Shown here: positions 37,863 to 47,328 of the stretch, one piece after another
Numbering within the stretch: the first letter of the stretch is position 1
How the letters are laid out: every line of letters starts with the position of its first letter
Origin: Pseudochelatococcus sp047501465
GTDB taxonomy: Bacteria; Pseudomonadota; Alphaproteobacteria; Rhizobiales; Beijerinckiaceae
Assembly: GCF_047501465.1 (NCBI RefSeq)
Contig: NZ_JAZDRL010000001.1
Span: forward strand, 1,364,001-1,428,000
Length of the DNA stretch: 64,000 bases
Reading direction: 5' to 3'
Notes under the pieces: model-generated
What the model saw: only the letters and a program-made list of their open reading frames with translations
Databases searched by the model: none
What the model was told of the DNA's origin: nothing
Program-made: the position numbers and the translations under genes

Positions 37863-39002
37863 CTAGTTGTTTTGCCCTTTGGTAATGTCAGCGCGGTGAT
37901 CCCCGTTTTCCATATCGAGAACACCGTGATTAAGAGGGCCATGGTAGAGCTTGTCTTTATTGCGCTCTACCCAGGAAAGCACCTCAGCAACAACGTCGAA
38001 AAGATCGTCTGGAATAAATTCGTCGATCTCGACATCAGCATAAAGTTTGCGTGCTAAGGGGACATTGAGGAATACCGGTACGCCTGCGGCTTCTGCTTCC
38101 GTTCTTAAATAATGAGCGTAAACGTTGCGGCCCTTGGCGGTTACAACCGGCAGCGGCATCTTATCCGGGTTGTAGAGAATAACGACAGCAAAATGCGTGG
38201 GGTTCACCACCACGGCTGTGCCTTTGCGTGCTGCACCTCCACCCCCGCCCATGGCCATTTCTTGTGCAAGTTGTCGGCGCTTGCCTTTAATGTGTGGGTC
38301 GCCTTCGCTTTCCTTATACTCGCGCTTCACCTCGTCCTTGGTCATCATCAAGCTTTTGGTGTGTGCGTGGCGTTGATAACCAATGTCAAATAGTGCAACA
38401 GCCAAAAAGGTGAGGCCAGAATACATAAAGGTTTGGAACATAAAATAAGAGGTCACGGCCGTTAGGCATGGCATGCCGCATGAAACAGACGCTATGTATG
38501 CCGAGATAGCATTGCGGACGACGAAGTATAGCAAGATGGACAGGATGATGATCTTGATGATCGATTTGAGCGTCTCAACCAGCTGTTTCATCGAAAAAAT
38601 ACGTTTGAAACCAGCAGCAGGACTTATTTTCTCAAGTTTCGGGGTAATTGATTCAAACGACATCAATGAACCGACTTGAAAATAGTTGGCCGCAATACCA
38701 GCCAAGATCGTTACACCCAAGACGGGCAGAATCACTATTGCAGCATCGCGCGAGATAATATCAACGGCTTTGAATGCATTGACCTTGAAGTCTCCGATCG
38801 ACAGAACCGCTATTTCATCAAACATGGTGATCATTGCGGTCATAAAGCTGTCCCAGGTCGCCCAAATCAGCCAGATGATCGAAAAGAGGGAGACTGTGGT
38901 CACAACTTCGGTGCTGCGTGCAACCTGCCCTTTCTTGCGCGCATCGCGCACTTTTTTCGGGGTAGGTTGTTCAGTTTTTTCGCCTGACGACTGCCCGCTC
39001 AT
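37863..39002 (-). CDS. sctU: type III secretion export apparatus switch protein
   Basis: FlhB/YscU family autoprotease that switches substrate class. The 379-residue protein has four N-terminal membrane helices, the linker, and the cytoplasmic domain with the self-cleavage motif NPTH at residues 267-270 (VVVNPTHFAVVILYNP), intact. N-terminal GEKTEQPTPKKVRDARKKGQ is the family signature. Last gene of the twelve-gene sct operon; separated from sctT by 133 bases that contain a palindromic element. The inverted repeat at 37820-37859 downstream may end the transcript. Confidence 0.95.
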   Translation of the reverse strand: MSGQSSGEKTEQPTPKKVRDARKKGQVARSTEVVTTVSLFSIIWLIWATWDSFMTAMITMFDEIAVLSIGDFKVNAFKAVDIISRDAAIVILPVLGVTILAGIAANYFQVGSLMSFESITPKLEKISPAAGFKRIFSMKQLVETLKSIIKIIILSILLYFVVRNAISAYIASVSCGMPCLTAVTSYFMFQTFMYSGLTFLAVALFDIGYQRHAHTKSLMMTKDEVKREYKESEGDPHIKGKRRQLAQEMAMGGGGGAARKGTAVVVNPTHFAVVILYNPDKMPLPVVTAKGRNVYAHYLRTEAEAAGVPVFLNVPLARKLYADVEIDEFIPDDLFDVVAEVLSWVERNKDKLYHGPLNHGVLDMENGDHRADITKGQNN

Positions 39003-39018
39003 GCTCTAGCCCCGGATT

Positions 39019-39061
39019 TTAGAGCGCTGGATGTTCTGATGGCCTCAGAACGGCGTTCTAA
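39019..39061. repeat. palindromic intergenic element with TTAGAGC ends
   Basis: Between sctT and sctU. Outer arms TTAGAGCGC (39019-39027) and GCGTTCTAA (39053-39061) pair with one G-T, and an inner GTTCTGA/TCAGAAC stem is perfect. Related in its ends to 18169-18212. Confidence 0.6.
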
Positions 39062-39135
39062 TCTTTATGCTTTGCCGCAACTTGACGTGCAAGCTGATGA
39101 TCAACTGTAGCGCAAACTGCTTTAATGCGGTTGGC

Positions 39136-39969
39136 TCATGGCGTAACGCCTGGTGGAACGGGCGGAAGTAAACCAAGAATGTATCCTACGTAATCATGCA
39201 TCACATATATATTGGATTCTGCATAACGGATCATCGTTGAGAAATAGAAGATCATCATAATGATGGCAATAAGGCTCTTGATAGGCATGGCAAGTACGAA
39301 AACCTGTACCTGAGGCGCAAAGCGACTAACCATAGCAAGCGCGAATTCTGATAGAAACATGACAGCAATAATCGGTCCAGCCACAATAACGATAAAGCGC
39401 ATTGCGTGATCCAGGGCTGCTAGCATGAATACAGGGAATTCGCGCGAAATTTCAGGGATGAAACTCGTCACAGGCCATAGCGTATACGACTGATACAGAA
39501 GCCCAAAAATAGGCAGCATCGCTCCAGTAACGAAGACATATGTAATGAAGATATGCGAAAACATGATGCCGAGCGGCGAGGCTTCATGCCCCTGCATCGG
39601 ATCGATACTCGCCGCAATAGCCGCGCCGCGCTGATTATCGATAAACGCACCAGCTGCTTGCACAGACCAGAAAATCCAGCCTACGAGGTGCCCCATGGTA
39701 AAGCCAAGTGCGTATTCCTTGGCAAAAATCATCATGTAATGTGACAACGATCCATCAAAGGCTGCCGCCTGCTCCATATTGATGGGCACGATGATGATTG
39801 ATAACGACAATATGCAAACGTTACGGGGAAGGTGCGGGATCGCGCTTGAACTCAGTAACTGAGATGTTGACAAAAAAGCATGGATACGCGGCAGCGATAG
39901 CATAAGCGCCATCAACTCCACGTGGAAAAGCCGAGCAAAAAGAAGGTAAACCTCCTTAAACTCGTTCAT
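39136..39969 (-). CDS. sctT: type III secretion export apparatus protein SctT
   Basis: FliR/YscT-like inner-membrane export-gate component, 277 residues and hydrophobic throughout, with the family motif GFTMGHLVGWIFWSVQAAGAFIDNQRGAA. Together with SctR and SctS it builds the export gate core. Its ATG overlaps the sctS stop by four bases. Confidence 0.93.
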   Translation of the reverse strand: MNEFKEVYLLFARLFHVELMALMLSLPRIHAFLSTSQLLSSSAIPHLPRNVCILSLSIIIVPINMEQAAAFDGSLSHYMMIFAKEYALGFTMGHLVGWIFWSVQAAGAFIDNQRGAAIAASIDPMQGHEASPLGIMFSHIFITYVFVTGAMLPIFGLLYQSYTLWPVTSFIPEISREFPVFMLAALDHAMRFIVIVAGPIIAVMFLSEFALAMVSRFAPQVQVFVLAMPIKSLIAIIMMIFYFSTMIRYAESNIYVMHDYVGYILGLLPPVPPGVTP

Positions 39970-40232
39970 GTCATGCTCGGAAAGTCATTAAAGAGCTTGA
40001 GTGTGTAATTCAGGATTTCGCTGCCAAGCCAACCGGACATTGCCGCAATAGTTGCTGCGACGGCAATTAGCTTGATGGCGAACGACAGGGTTTGTTCCTG
40101 AATCTGCGTCAGAGCCTGAATAAGGCTTATGAGCACGCCGACAACCGATGCAACGATAATAGGCGGCATCGACAGCAGCATAACGAGGATCATCGCTTCC
40201 GTAACCTGGCGCAGGGCGATATCTGGCGTCAT
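39966..40232 (-). CDS. sctS: type III secretion export apparatus protein SctS
   Basis: FliQ/YscS-like 88-residue protein with two hydrophobic hairpin helices (AMILVMLLSMPPIIVASVVGVLIS and IAVAATIAAMSGWLG) around the conserved LIQALTQIQEQTLSFA loop. Member of the SctR5T1S4-type gate. GGAGA eight bases before the ATG; coupled to sctT through ATGA. Confidence 0.94.
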   Translation of the reverse strand: MTPDIALRQVTEAMILVMLLSMPPIIVASVVGVLISLIQALTQIQEQTLSFAIKLIAVAATIAAMSGWLGSEILNYTLKLFNDFPSMT

Positions 40233-40328
40233 GACATTTTCTCCAAATCAGCGCCTGCAAGGCGCCCCCTCATGAATGCAATCCCGTTTTGTGCGGGACT
40301 GCTCGTATATATTATGACCTGGCCGCTG

Positions 40329-40973
40329 CTATACGATGTAGGTTTTGACGAGGCCAAGAATAAGCCGCGACCAACCATCGATCATCACGAATAGAAACAG
40401 CTTGAATGGTAGCGAGATTGTGAGCGGGCTAACCATCATCATACCCATGGCGAGCAGAATATTGGAGACGATAAGGTCAATCGCGATAAATGGTAGGTAG
40501 AGCAGGAAGCCGATTTCAAACGCTTCACGTAATTGGCTGACAGTAAACGCGGGAAGCACTACGGCGAGGCTCTCTGTCGTCAATTGTGATGATAGGTTTT
40601 CAGGCCACAAGCTGCGCGCGGCTTCAACAAAGAATATCTTTTCACGTTCACTCGCATGGGTGCTCAGAAACTTCAGCAGGGGATCTTTGCCTACATTATA
40701 GGCCGCCTCAATGCCCTCTGCCGTTGTAAATACATGATTGCCCTCCTTCAGAAGGTCATATGTTTCAACAAACACCGGCAACATAATGTAGCCTGAGAGA
40801 ATAATCGCCAGGGCATTCAGCGCCATATTAGGCGGGATTTGTTGCACACCCAACGCGTTACGTACAAGCTGGAAAACGACCGACAACTTGACGAACGACG
40901 TAGCAACAACCGCCATGAATGGCACCATTGCTGCCGCAAACAGAACGAAAATGAGATTTAACGGATCGACCAA
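40329..40973 (-). CDS. sctR: type III secretion export apparatus protein SctR
   Basis: FliP/YscR-like export-gate protein of 214 residues, with the family sequence AVVATSFVKLSVVFQLVRNALGVQQIPPNMALN and the FEIGFLLYLPFIAIDLIVSNILLAMGM stretch. No in-frame ATG exists before these, so it starts with TTG at 40973 behind a run of Gs; the next upstream stop is 36 bases away. It is separated from sctQ by 207 bases, the largest gap of the sctQ-T stretch. Confidence 0.94.
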   Translation of the reverse strand: MVDPLNLIFVLFAAAMVPFMAVVATSFVKLSVVFQLVRNALGVQQIPPNMALNALAIILSGYIMLPVFVETYDLLKEGNHVFTTAEGIEAAYNVGKDPLLKFLSTHASEREKIFFVEAARSLWPENLSSQLTTESLAVVLPAFTVSQLREAFEIGFLLYLPFIAIDLIVSNILLAMGMMMVSPLTISLPFKLFLFVMIDGWSRLILGLVKTYIV

Positions 40974-41057
40974 GTGTGCCCCCCATCCACCAATTGGATG
41001 TCCGGTTTAGATTGCGCTGATCTTCACACCCTCGGTGTGAAGTCAACATCTCCTGGA

Positions 41058-41102
41058 GCGTTTTCGGGAAAAGCGGCGACTACTTATTCCGTTTGAAAAC
41101 GC
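41058..41102. repeat. palindromic intergenic element between sctQ and sctR
   Basis: Nested palindrome with perfect outer arms GCGTTTTC/GAAAACGC (41058-41065 and 41095-41102) and an inner CGGGAAAAG/CTTATTCCG imperfect stem. This sequence type, a GAGCGTTTTC end with an inner AT/GC stem, is common between genes in Hyphomicrobiales. It lies inside the sct operon and could attenuate or stabilise the message. Confidence 0.6.
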
Positions 41103-41180
41103 ATCAAATTAATAAGTTGGCTTTTAAACAGCCTGCACCTTGCTTGAACCAATCAAAGATGCACCCGTTTGTCTTCTTGA

Positions 41181-42596
41181 TTAGCTACGTAGAAACAGTT
41201 TCGATAATCTCACGGCCAGACGGTCGTCGATGGCGATCAGATCGCCGGTAGCAATAGTGCGGCCATTGGCGCGCAATGTGACTTCCACCCGGTCTGTCAG
41301 CGCAGGTGGATCCAGCGCAACCACCGCGCCTGGCTGCCAGGTCTCGATCTCAGCAAGTGTGAAATCACGTTCGCCAATATCGAAATCGATCGTGATACCT
41401 AGATCAGATAACCGTACGCCATCAGGCACCAGTGTTTCTTCAACCCAATCAACCACGGGTAGAGCATCAGTGTGGACATCGTCCTGAGGCAACGATGTTG
41501 CTGTTACGACATCGTCATCAGAAGATGCAAGGTCTTCGTCCACATTGTCAGCGTCTATTGTCGTTTCTTCCCTGGTTTCCTGCTCAGAGCTGTCTCTAGT
41601 CCATGCAGTTAAGGCCAAGGGCGCCATCTCATCTTCTGACATAGGTGTGGCTGGATCGGTTACCTCTATCTCCACAGGATCGGAAGTTTCCGTGAGAAGA
41701 GGAGTATCGGTAGACTGTGACAGTGCTGGCGTGTTGTTGCCTTCTTCTGCGAGTGCCTCTGTGGTCTTTTGGGTCTGCACCTGATCTGTCACGTCTCGTT
41801 CCTTGACTCGCTGCCGTTGCGATTCCTGTGTTCGTTTTCTCTGGCCTGCCAGTATCCATGCCCCGCCGCTGGCGTGAAACTCCCACACGGCTTTGTCCAC
41901 ACGCACTAATTGCTGGTTCTGGGGCGCAGATGGCAACACGATGACTGCCCCTTCAGTCAGCTGTGCGAGCTGGCGGGGGAAAAACGTGGCTGCGCCCAGT
42001 GTATATGTCGCGGGAATAGAAATGCTTGCTTTCGCGGTTTCCTGAATAGCAATGGGCTTCACCCCTTCGCTTCCAGCGATTGCAATCAGCTGATTGCGCG
42101 CGCACCCGATACGCAGCGTGATCGGCTCTTCCGCAATGTTTTCGAGTATCACATCAAACCATGCAAGGTCTGCCGGGAGCTTATCTTGTAAAGCACTCAA
42201 TGGCTGCGTGGAGAGAATAGCGATATCCGCTGCACCATTCTCCAGCGTTTCCTGCAAGGCGTTCTGTGCAATGAGGTTTACCATCCCCTCAATCAATGCA
42301 TCCCGTAATGCTTTCGGGAGCGCAGGCAGATCATCAACTGAAAGAGTGGCTTGAAGCATCGACTGAAAAGGAAAATGTCGCCAGACAACAAAAAGCACAG
42401 GTGCAAGCGGCGACGCCCCCATCTTGACATGCGTACATAGAGTGCGCTCGTCAGGTGCATCAACGGGCTCAAACGCAGCATAGACATTGCCGCTTAATGG
42501 AATGGTGGTGCGGGCATGCGTGAGTATGGCATTCCACAGAGCATCCTGATGCCCAATACCCAACAGTTGAGGTGGCTGCCAATTTAGTGCACTCAT
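41181..42596 (-). CDS. sctQ: type III secretion cytoplasmic ring protein SctQ
   Basis: C-ring/sorting-platform protein. The 471-residue chain ends in a SpoA (SPOA) domain (about residues 390-471, LGITIDFDIGERDFTLAEIETW, VALDPPALTDRVEVTLRANGR). The middle has a low-complexity, Thr/Glu/Asp-rich spacer (about 265-370). Some systems also make the SpoA part from an internal start; an internal GTG or ATG start was not established here. ATGA overlap with sctP upstream. Confidence 0.86.
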   Translation of the reverse strand: MSALNWQPPQLLGIGHQDALWNAILTHARTTIPLSGNVYAAFEPVDAPDERTLCTHVKMGASPLAPVLFVVWRHFPFQSMLQATLSVDDLPALPKALRDALIEGMVNLIAQNALQETLENGAADIAILSTQPLSALQDKLPADLAWFDVILENIAEEPITLRIGCARNQLIAIAGSEGVKPIAIQETAKASISIPATYTLGAATFFPRQLAQLTEGAVIVLPSAPQNQQLVRVDKAVWEFHASGGAWILAGQRKRTQESQRQRVKERDVTDQVQTQKTTEALAEEGNNTPALSQSTDTPLLTETSDPVEIEVTDPATPMSEDEMAPLALTAWTRDSSEQETREETTIDADNVDEDLASSDDDVVTATSLPQDDVHTDALPVVDWVEETLVPDGVRLSDLGITIDFDIGERDFTLAEIETWQPGAVVALDPPALTDRVEVTLRANGRTIATGDLIAIDDRLAVRLSKLFLRS

Positions 42597-43531
42597 GTAA
42601 GGGAATCCGGGCGTTTAAACGGAGAATCTGTTATCGGTTGCACGGCGCTATCGTTATCGGAAGCACTGTCGCTGGAGGCGGGCGCAGAAAGCACACGCAC
42701 ATTGCGATTTCCAAATCTTTTGGAAAGCCTGTCAGCAAGCGATTGGGCTTCGCCAGCTAACTCGACAGCGCCCGACAGAACTACGTCGAGGCCAGTTGCC
42801 GACATACGTATGGTGATCGCATTGAGGCCCTCGACAAGACCAGCCACATTAATGCTGATGCTATTGATGCTGGCGGACGAGGCCGCAAGTTCGGCTTGAA
42901 TTGCTTGTGTCACCCGTCCTTCGATGGCGGATACGAGTTCCTGTGCGCGCGCAACAGCGGTGGGGGCCTGCACGGCGTTAGGCTGTTGCAGGGTTGCAAA
43001 CATTGGCATTGTTGAGCCGGTCGCAATGCTTGTCGCGAGCAACTGCTCTTCATCAGCCATCACTTCAGGACTATTACCATCCTTATGCGCGAAAAGCTGG
43101 CTAAGAGACTGCTGGCCGGTAGCTTGTTGATTTGATTGTTGTCCGAACTTGCCAGGGTTTCCGTGCATCAGGCCTGAAACAGGGTCAAACGTTTTCGCTG
43201 CCTCATCTTGCTGCGAACCATGGGCTTCAGCGCTAGAACTGGCAGTGGAATCCGTTGTGTTTTGCTTCGCTGCATTCAAGCTCCGCTGGAAATCACCTGC
43301 GCGTGCGGCTAGCGCTGCCTGTTGGTGTGCATCGCCGGGCTGTTGCTGCTTTTCATGTCCACCGGCGCGTCGATCGGCGCCATCCTCTTGCGGCCCCTTG
43401 TTATCAAAGCCGGCAAAGCGCTCATCATTGCGGGAGTCACGAAAACCACGCGCATCATCCTGATCCAGAATATCATCGCGATTGGTTTGGTTCGTACTGT
43501 TGCTTTTACCGTAAGCGCCGATAAAGCTCAT
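42593..43531 (-). CDS. sctP: putative needle-length regulator SctP
   Basis: A 312-residue protein placed between sctO and sctQ, the usual position of SctP (YscP/FliK-like). The N-terminal two thirds is Gln/Asn/Asp/Ser-rich and disordered-looking; a compact C-terminal part (about 205-280, ISINVAGLVEGLNAITIRMSATGLDVVLSG) may be the substrate-switch domain. The assignment depends mainly on position, since these ruler proteins diverge strongly. Overlaps both neighbours by four bases. Confidence 0.65.
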   Translation of the reverse strand: MSFIGAYGKSNSTNQTNRDDILDQDDARGFRDSRNDERFAGFDNKGPQEDGADRRAGGHEKQQQPGDAHQQAALAARAGDFQRSLNAAKQNTTDSTASSSAEAHGSQQDEAAKTFDPVSGLMHGNPGKFGQQSNQQATGQQSLSQLFAHKDGNSPEVMADEEQLLATSIATGSTMPMFATLQQPNAVQAPTAVARAQELVSAIEGRVTQAIQAELAASSASINSISINVAGLVEGLNAITIRMSATGLDVVLSGAVELAGEAQSLADRLSKRFGNRNVRVLSAPASSDSASDNDSAVQPITDSPFKRPDSLT

Positions 43532-44007
43532 GCGATCCTCCTCATAGGTCTGGAGAACAGATCCTCGATCTCGATTTCTTCTTTGCGCGTGGCTTCATCG
43601 TCAGCCTCGGCCTGCATGGTTTCCGTGATGGTGATGTACTTGTCACGGTTTCTTACGGCAGTGCGGTAGGTATTGATGGCCTCAACCAGCTCATCCTCAA
43701 GACGTTGTTCAATTTGGCGGGCGCGATCCCAGTCATCCTTGAGTGCGATATATTCTTTCTCAAGCTCAACAATCTTCGCACGCACATCATCAATGCCATC
43801 AACATCGACAATTCGGCCCATCACTTCGTCGTAAATCTGGTTTTCGCGTGCGGGCATTGTTTCGCGGAAGCTTTCTGCGATTTGGAGCGCTTCTTGTGTT
43901 TCAATGCGCGCGCGTTCAGTCTGCACCTGCTTGGCACGCATGGCGCTAAGAGCTTTTTCCTGCTTCAACTCCTTGATACGTAACAGTGCTTTCATCTGTC
44001 CGATCAT
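43528..44007 (-). CDS. sctO: type III secretion central stalk protein SctO
   Basis: FliJ/YscO-like 159-residue protein made almost entirely of charged heptad-like helices (LLRIKELKQEKALSAMRAKQ, VRAKIVELEKEYIALKDDW), predicted as an antiparallel coiled coil. It inserts into the SctN ATPase hexamer and links it to the export gate. Its ATG overlaps the sctN stop. Confidence 0.85.
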   Translation of the reverse strand: MIGQMKALLRIKELKQEKALSAMRAKQVQTERARIETQEALQIAESFRETMPARENQIYDEVMGRIVDVDGIDDVRAKIVELEKEYIALKDDWDRARQIEQRLEDELVEAINTYRTAVRNRDKYITITETMQAEADDEATRKEEIEIEDLFSRPMRRIA

Positions 44008-45467
44008 TGTACGAGCCTCGCAAGTTTGGTCAGCGTGGCTTCGTACGTTTCGAATTCATCTGTGCGCTGCCGTAAGAATGCGTTGATATCCTTGTTTTTG
44101 GCGACTGCTATATCAGTCTCTGCGTCATTGCCAGGTTTGTATTCGCCAACTTTAATGAGCAAGTCCACGTCGGCATAAGTCGCCAGCCACTGGTTAATCT
44201 GGCCAGCCATCTCGCGATGTTGAGGAGAGATGACGGCGTTCATCACGCGGCTTTTGGAGGCCAGTACATCAACGGCCGGATAATGGTTCGCTGCCCCAAG
44301 CTTGCGGGATAGAATAATATGGCCATCAAGAATGGAGCGCGTCTCATCTGCCACCGGCTCGTTCATGTCATCACCTTCGACAAGTACGGTGTAAAGCGCG
44401 GTGATGGAGCCCTTATCATTCATGCCCACACGTTCCATTAGCTTGGGCAACATGGCGAAAACGGAAGGCGGAAAGCCGCGTCGGGTTGGCGGCTCGCCAG
44501 CAGCAAGGCCAATTTCACGCTGTGCGCGGGCAAAGCGGGTGACGGAATCCATCAAAAATAGCACGCGTTTGCCCTGATCGCGGAAATATTCCGCGATAGC
44601 CGTTGCTGCGAAGGCAGCTTTAGCGCGCTCCATCGAGCTACGATCGGAGGTCGCGACTACGAGCACAGACTTGGCCAACCCTTCTGGCCCCAGATCATGC
44701 TCAATGAATTCACGCACCTCTCTGCCGCGCTCACCCACGAGCGCCATGACAGTCACATCGACATCCGCGCCCTTCACCAGCATGGATAGCAATGTTGATT
44801 TACCACCGCCAGCGGCGGCAAAAATACCCATACGCTGGCCTTCACCGCAAGTGAGAAGCCCATCAAGCACGCGCAGGCCAAGCGATAGCGGCTGATCAAT
44901 GATGCGGCGTTTCATAGGATCGGGCGGATCCTGATACAGTGGATAGTGCGTATCGGGGAAGAAAGGCGTGGTTTTGCCGTCGATAAAGCGGCCCATACCA
45001 TCGAGTACACGCCCCTGCAGGCCAGGGCCAACTGCAATCGATTGCACGCGGCCTGTGCGGCGCACCTCGGTGCGCGGTGAAATGCCCTGCGTTTCACCAA
45101 TGGGTGAAAGCAAAGCTTCATCACTTAGAAAGCCAACGCACTCGGCTAATAGGCGCGCACCACTGGAACGGGTGAACAGTTCGACAATTTCGCCAACCTG
45201 GATTTCTGGGACCGAGGCATGAATAATCGTGCCAACAACTTTCCGCACCTTACCTGTCGCCGTATAGGGGAAAAAGGTATTGGAGCGTTCACCCATGCGT
45301 TCGCTAAAGCGCTGTAAACGCGCGTTGATCAACTCATCACGTTGTTCGATGATGGCGGTTAGTTCGCGAGGAGGAACGCGGCAATGGGCGCCGATCAAGC
45401 TGGGTTGAGAAGCCTCATCGAAACCCGGCATTGTTATCGTGCCATCGGGCAGGGGGCTAACGCTCAT
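44004..45467 (-). CDS. sctN: type III secretion system ATPase
   Basis: FliI/YscN-like ATPase that unfolds substrates and strips chaperones at the membrane. The 487-residue protein has the Walker A loop FAAAGGGKSTLL at residues 216-227, catalytic VGERGREVREFIEHDL, Walker B VLFLMDSVTRFARAQREIGL and the C-terminal helical domain. The AAAGGGKST form is the YscN type. The frame is open to 45488, but the ATG at 45467 behind GAGG is the likely start, with 11 bases of overlap into sctL. Confidence 0.97.
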   Translation of the reverse strand: MSVSPLPDGTITMPGFDEASQPSLIGAHCRVPPRELTAIIEQRDELINARLQRFSERMGERSNTFFPYTATGKVRKVVGTIIHASVPEIQVGEIVELFTRSSGARLLAECVGFLSDEALLSPIGETQGISPRTEVRRTGRVQSIAVGPGLQGRVLDGMGRFIDGKTTPFFPDTHYPLYQDPPDPMKRRIIDQPLSLGLRVLDGLLTCGEGQRMGIFAAAGGGKSTLLSMLVKGADVDVTVMALVGERGREVREFIEHDLGPEGLAKSVLVVATSDRSSMERAKAAFAATAIAEYFRDQGKRVLFLMDSVTRFARAQREIGLAAGEPPTRRGFPPSVFAMLPKLMERVGMNDKGSITALYTVLVEGDDMNEPVADETRSILDGHIILSRKLGAANHYPAVDVLASKSRVMNAVISPQHREMAGQINQWLATYADVDLLIKVGEYKPGNDAETDIAVAKNKDINAFLRQRTDEFETYEATLTKLARLVQ

Positions 45468-46284
45468 CGTCGTCAGCCTCCTCATCATCGTCTTCGTAAT
45501 CTTCTTCGTCTTCGTCCCAGTTCTCTTCCTCGTCCCAATCCTCTACGTCATCCAGCTCGGAAGGATCTGTTAAAGCGTCGTCTTTTGCATGCAGCTCCGC
45601 ATCTTCTGCATCGCCATTAACTGCTAGTACAATGTCTTCATCAGGCACGGCACCTGGCAGCATACCGCGAATAATGTTGTCGAATTCAGTCAACCGTGAA
45701 CCCAGATCACCCTCGATACGTCCCACGCTCGTTTCGACCACCACGTGGGGCGCTGAAAGGGATGCATCTTCAACCACTTCGAGCAGATCAAAGCCTGGAA
45801 AGTCCAGAAGGATACGCGTGACGGCTTTGCGGAAATACGCCAGCTGTTCCGGAGAAACACGGATTTCCGCCTTCTTCTCACGCCGCATCTGTTTCAGGGC
45901 ACCCCTGACAATTGCTTCTGCTTTCGTGGCGTCATCAAAGCCATCTACCAACTTGCGCATTGATACCATGAGGATATTGGTGAGATCCTGCTCAAGCGCT
46001 TCAATCCGTCGATCGAGGTCGGCACTCTGATGCAGCATGAGTTCGACAGACTGCATCTGACCTTGCGCAAGCCCTTCTTCATAACCACGTTGCCGTTCGG
46101 CCTCACGCACTTCTTCCGCGTTACGCACAATGGCAAGTGCTTGGGCACGTGCGTCCTCTAACAGCTGTGTGGCTTCACTTACGGGCGCTATGGCCTCAGG
46201 TGCAATAACCTGTATGCCTTCCGACAAGCGAAAGCCCAGATCTTTCAGCTGACTGACATCTTTCAAGCGATAGTATGCGACCAC
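45457..46284 (-). CDS. sctL: type III secretion ATPase stator SctL with acidic tail
   Basis: FliH/YscL-like regulator of SctN, 275 residues. The N-terminal coiled coil has the RQRGYEEGLAQGQMQ segment and the C-terminal part the conserved VVETSVGRIEGDLGSRLTEFDNII. After this the family normally ends within a few residues, but here about 75 more follow, the last 36 containing 26 Asp/Glu with Trp/Tyr between. Starts with GTG inside sctK (22-base overlap). Confidence 0.87.
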   Translation of the reverse strand: MVAYYRLKDVSQLKDLGFRLSEGIQVIAPEAIAPVSEATQLLEDARAQALAIVRNAEEVREAERQRGYEEGLAQGQMQSVELMLHQSADLDRRIEALEQDLTNILMVSMRKLVDGFDDATKAEAIVRGALKQMRREKKAEIRVSPEQLAYFRKAVTRILLDFPGFDLLEVVEDASLSAPHVVVETSVGRIEGDLGSRLTEFDNIIRGMLPGAVPDEDIVLAVNGDAEDAELHAKDDALTDPSELDDVEDWDEEENWDEDEEDYEDDDEEADDDER

Positions 46285-47177
46285 GGCTCAAACCTCCGAC
46301 GAAGCAGTCTGATGATATGTGCACCATGCCTTTCGGTCATGGCAGTGGTCTTGGGGGCATTATCTCTGGCAGCTGAGCGTGAGGCTTGTCGAAATGCAAG
46401 CAATGGTGTGAGCGAAGGTTCGTTCATATCGACGAAATCGTGCAGCACTCTTTGCCCTGTTGCGATGATCGCCATACCCATATCATGCGCTGGCGCATCG
46501 CCGCGGGCAAAAGCAGGGGGGATGGAAAACGAGCCATCATCAAGTTCAGCGAGTGCCGCATGCAGCATTGGTGCTTCACGGGTAGCGATGCGATATGTAT
46601 CTGCGCCCATTAATCTCTGCAACATTTCACGCTCAGCCTTCAGGGCGCGGGCAAGGAAGTGTTTGTGCAATACAATTGCCCCAACCAATAGGCTGGACTC
46701 TGCTATGTGGGCGGGGTCACCTGTTGCAAGCAACAAAGAAAGCTGGCTGGCGCTGTTATGGCCTAATCTGCGCAAGTGCTTCGCATCAATTGTAATCTTG
46801 TCAAGACCTGAAAGATGCGCTGCCGCCCGGTTCAGGGGCCCTACGAAAAAAGGATGCTGCGCGATCTTGCGTGCATCATCCAGAGTGAGAAGCCCGAAAG
46901 GCGCATGATCGATGTTTAACGCCTCTAGTGGACGTGCAATTGCTGCCGCTATTTGAGACGTGATTGCGAGTGATATCGGGACAGCGTGTTGGATGTCATG
47001 GGCTAGCGAACGTGGGTCAGCTTTTAACGGCAGTTGATCTATGCCCAAGAGCTCATCATGGGACGGCAAACCAGGTTCCTGCAGCTTGGGAGCTGCGAAA
47101 AACTCCTCATCTTGAAGCAATGGAGGAGCAATAACTGCTTCTGTAGCACCTTCGGCGCCTGTCAAGGCGCTGGCCAT
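46263..47177 (-). CDS. sctK: putative sorting-platform accessory protein SctK
   Basis: A 304-residue soluble protein between sctJ and sctL, where YscK-type proteins lie. The sequence has HFLARALKAEREMLQRLMG and the IIRLLRRRFEPW end; SctK links SctQ pods to the ring. Position and length support the call more than sequence, because SctK is poorly conserved. AGGGGG stands eight bases before the ATG. A 151-base gap separates it from sctJ. Confidence 0.68.
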   Translation of the reverse strand: MASALTGAEGATEAVIAPPLLQDEEFFAAPKLQEPGLPSHDELLGIDQLPLKADPRSLAHDIQHAVPISLAITSQIAAAIARPLEALNIDHAPFGLLTLDDARKIAQHPFFVGPLNRAAAHLSGLDKITIDAKHLRRLGHNSASQLSLLLATGDPAHIAESSLLVGAIVLHKHFLARALKAEREMLQRLMGADTYRIATREAPMLHAALAELDDGSFSIPPAFARGDAPAHDMGMAIIATGQRVLHDFVDMNEPSLTPLLAFRQASRSAARDNAPKTTAMTERHGAHIIRLLRRRFEPWSHTIA

Positions 47178-47328
47178 AGCACACCCCCTGAAGCACCTTG
47201 TTCAAACCGTTTTTGAAACAATACATGCAACAATACCTTACGCGCGCCACGTTGTTGCGTGTCGCGCGTTAAGGCTCCATTCTGGAAGATGCATCTATGC
47301 TGGTTTGCGGGAGTGCTCCCTGTGCTTC

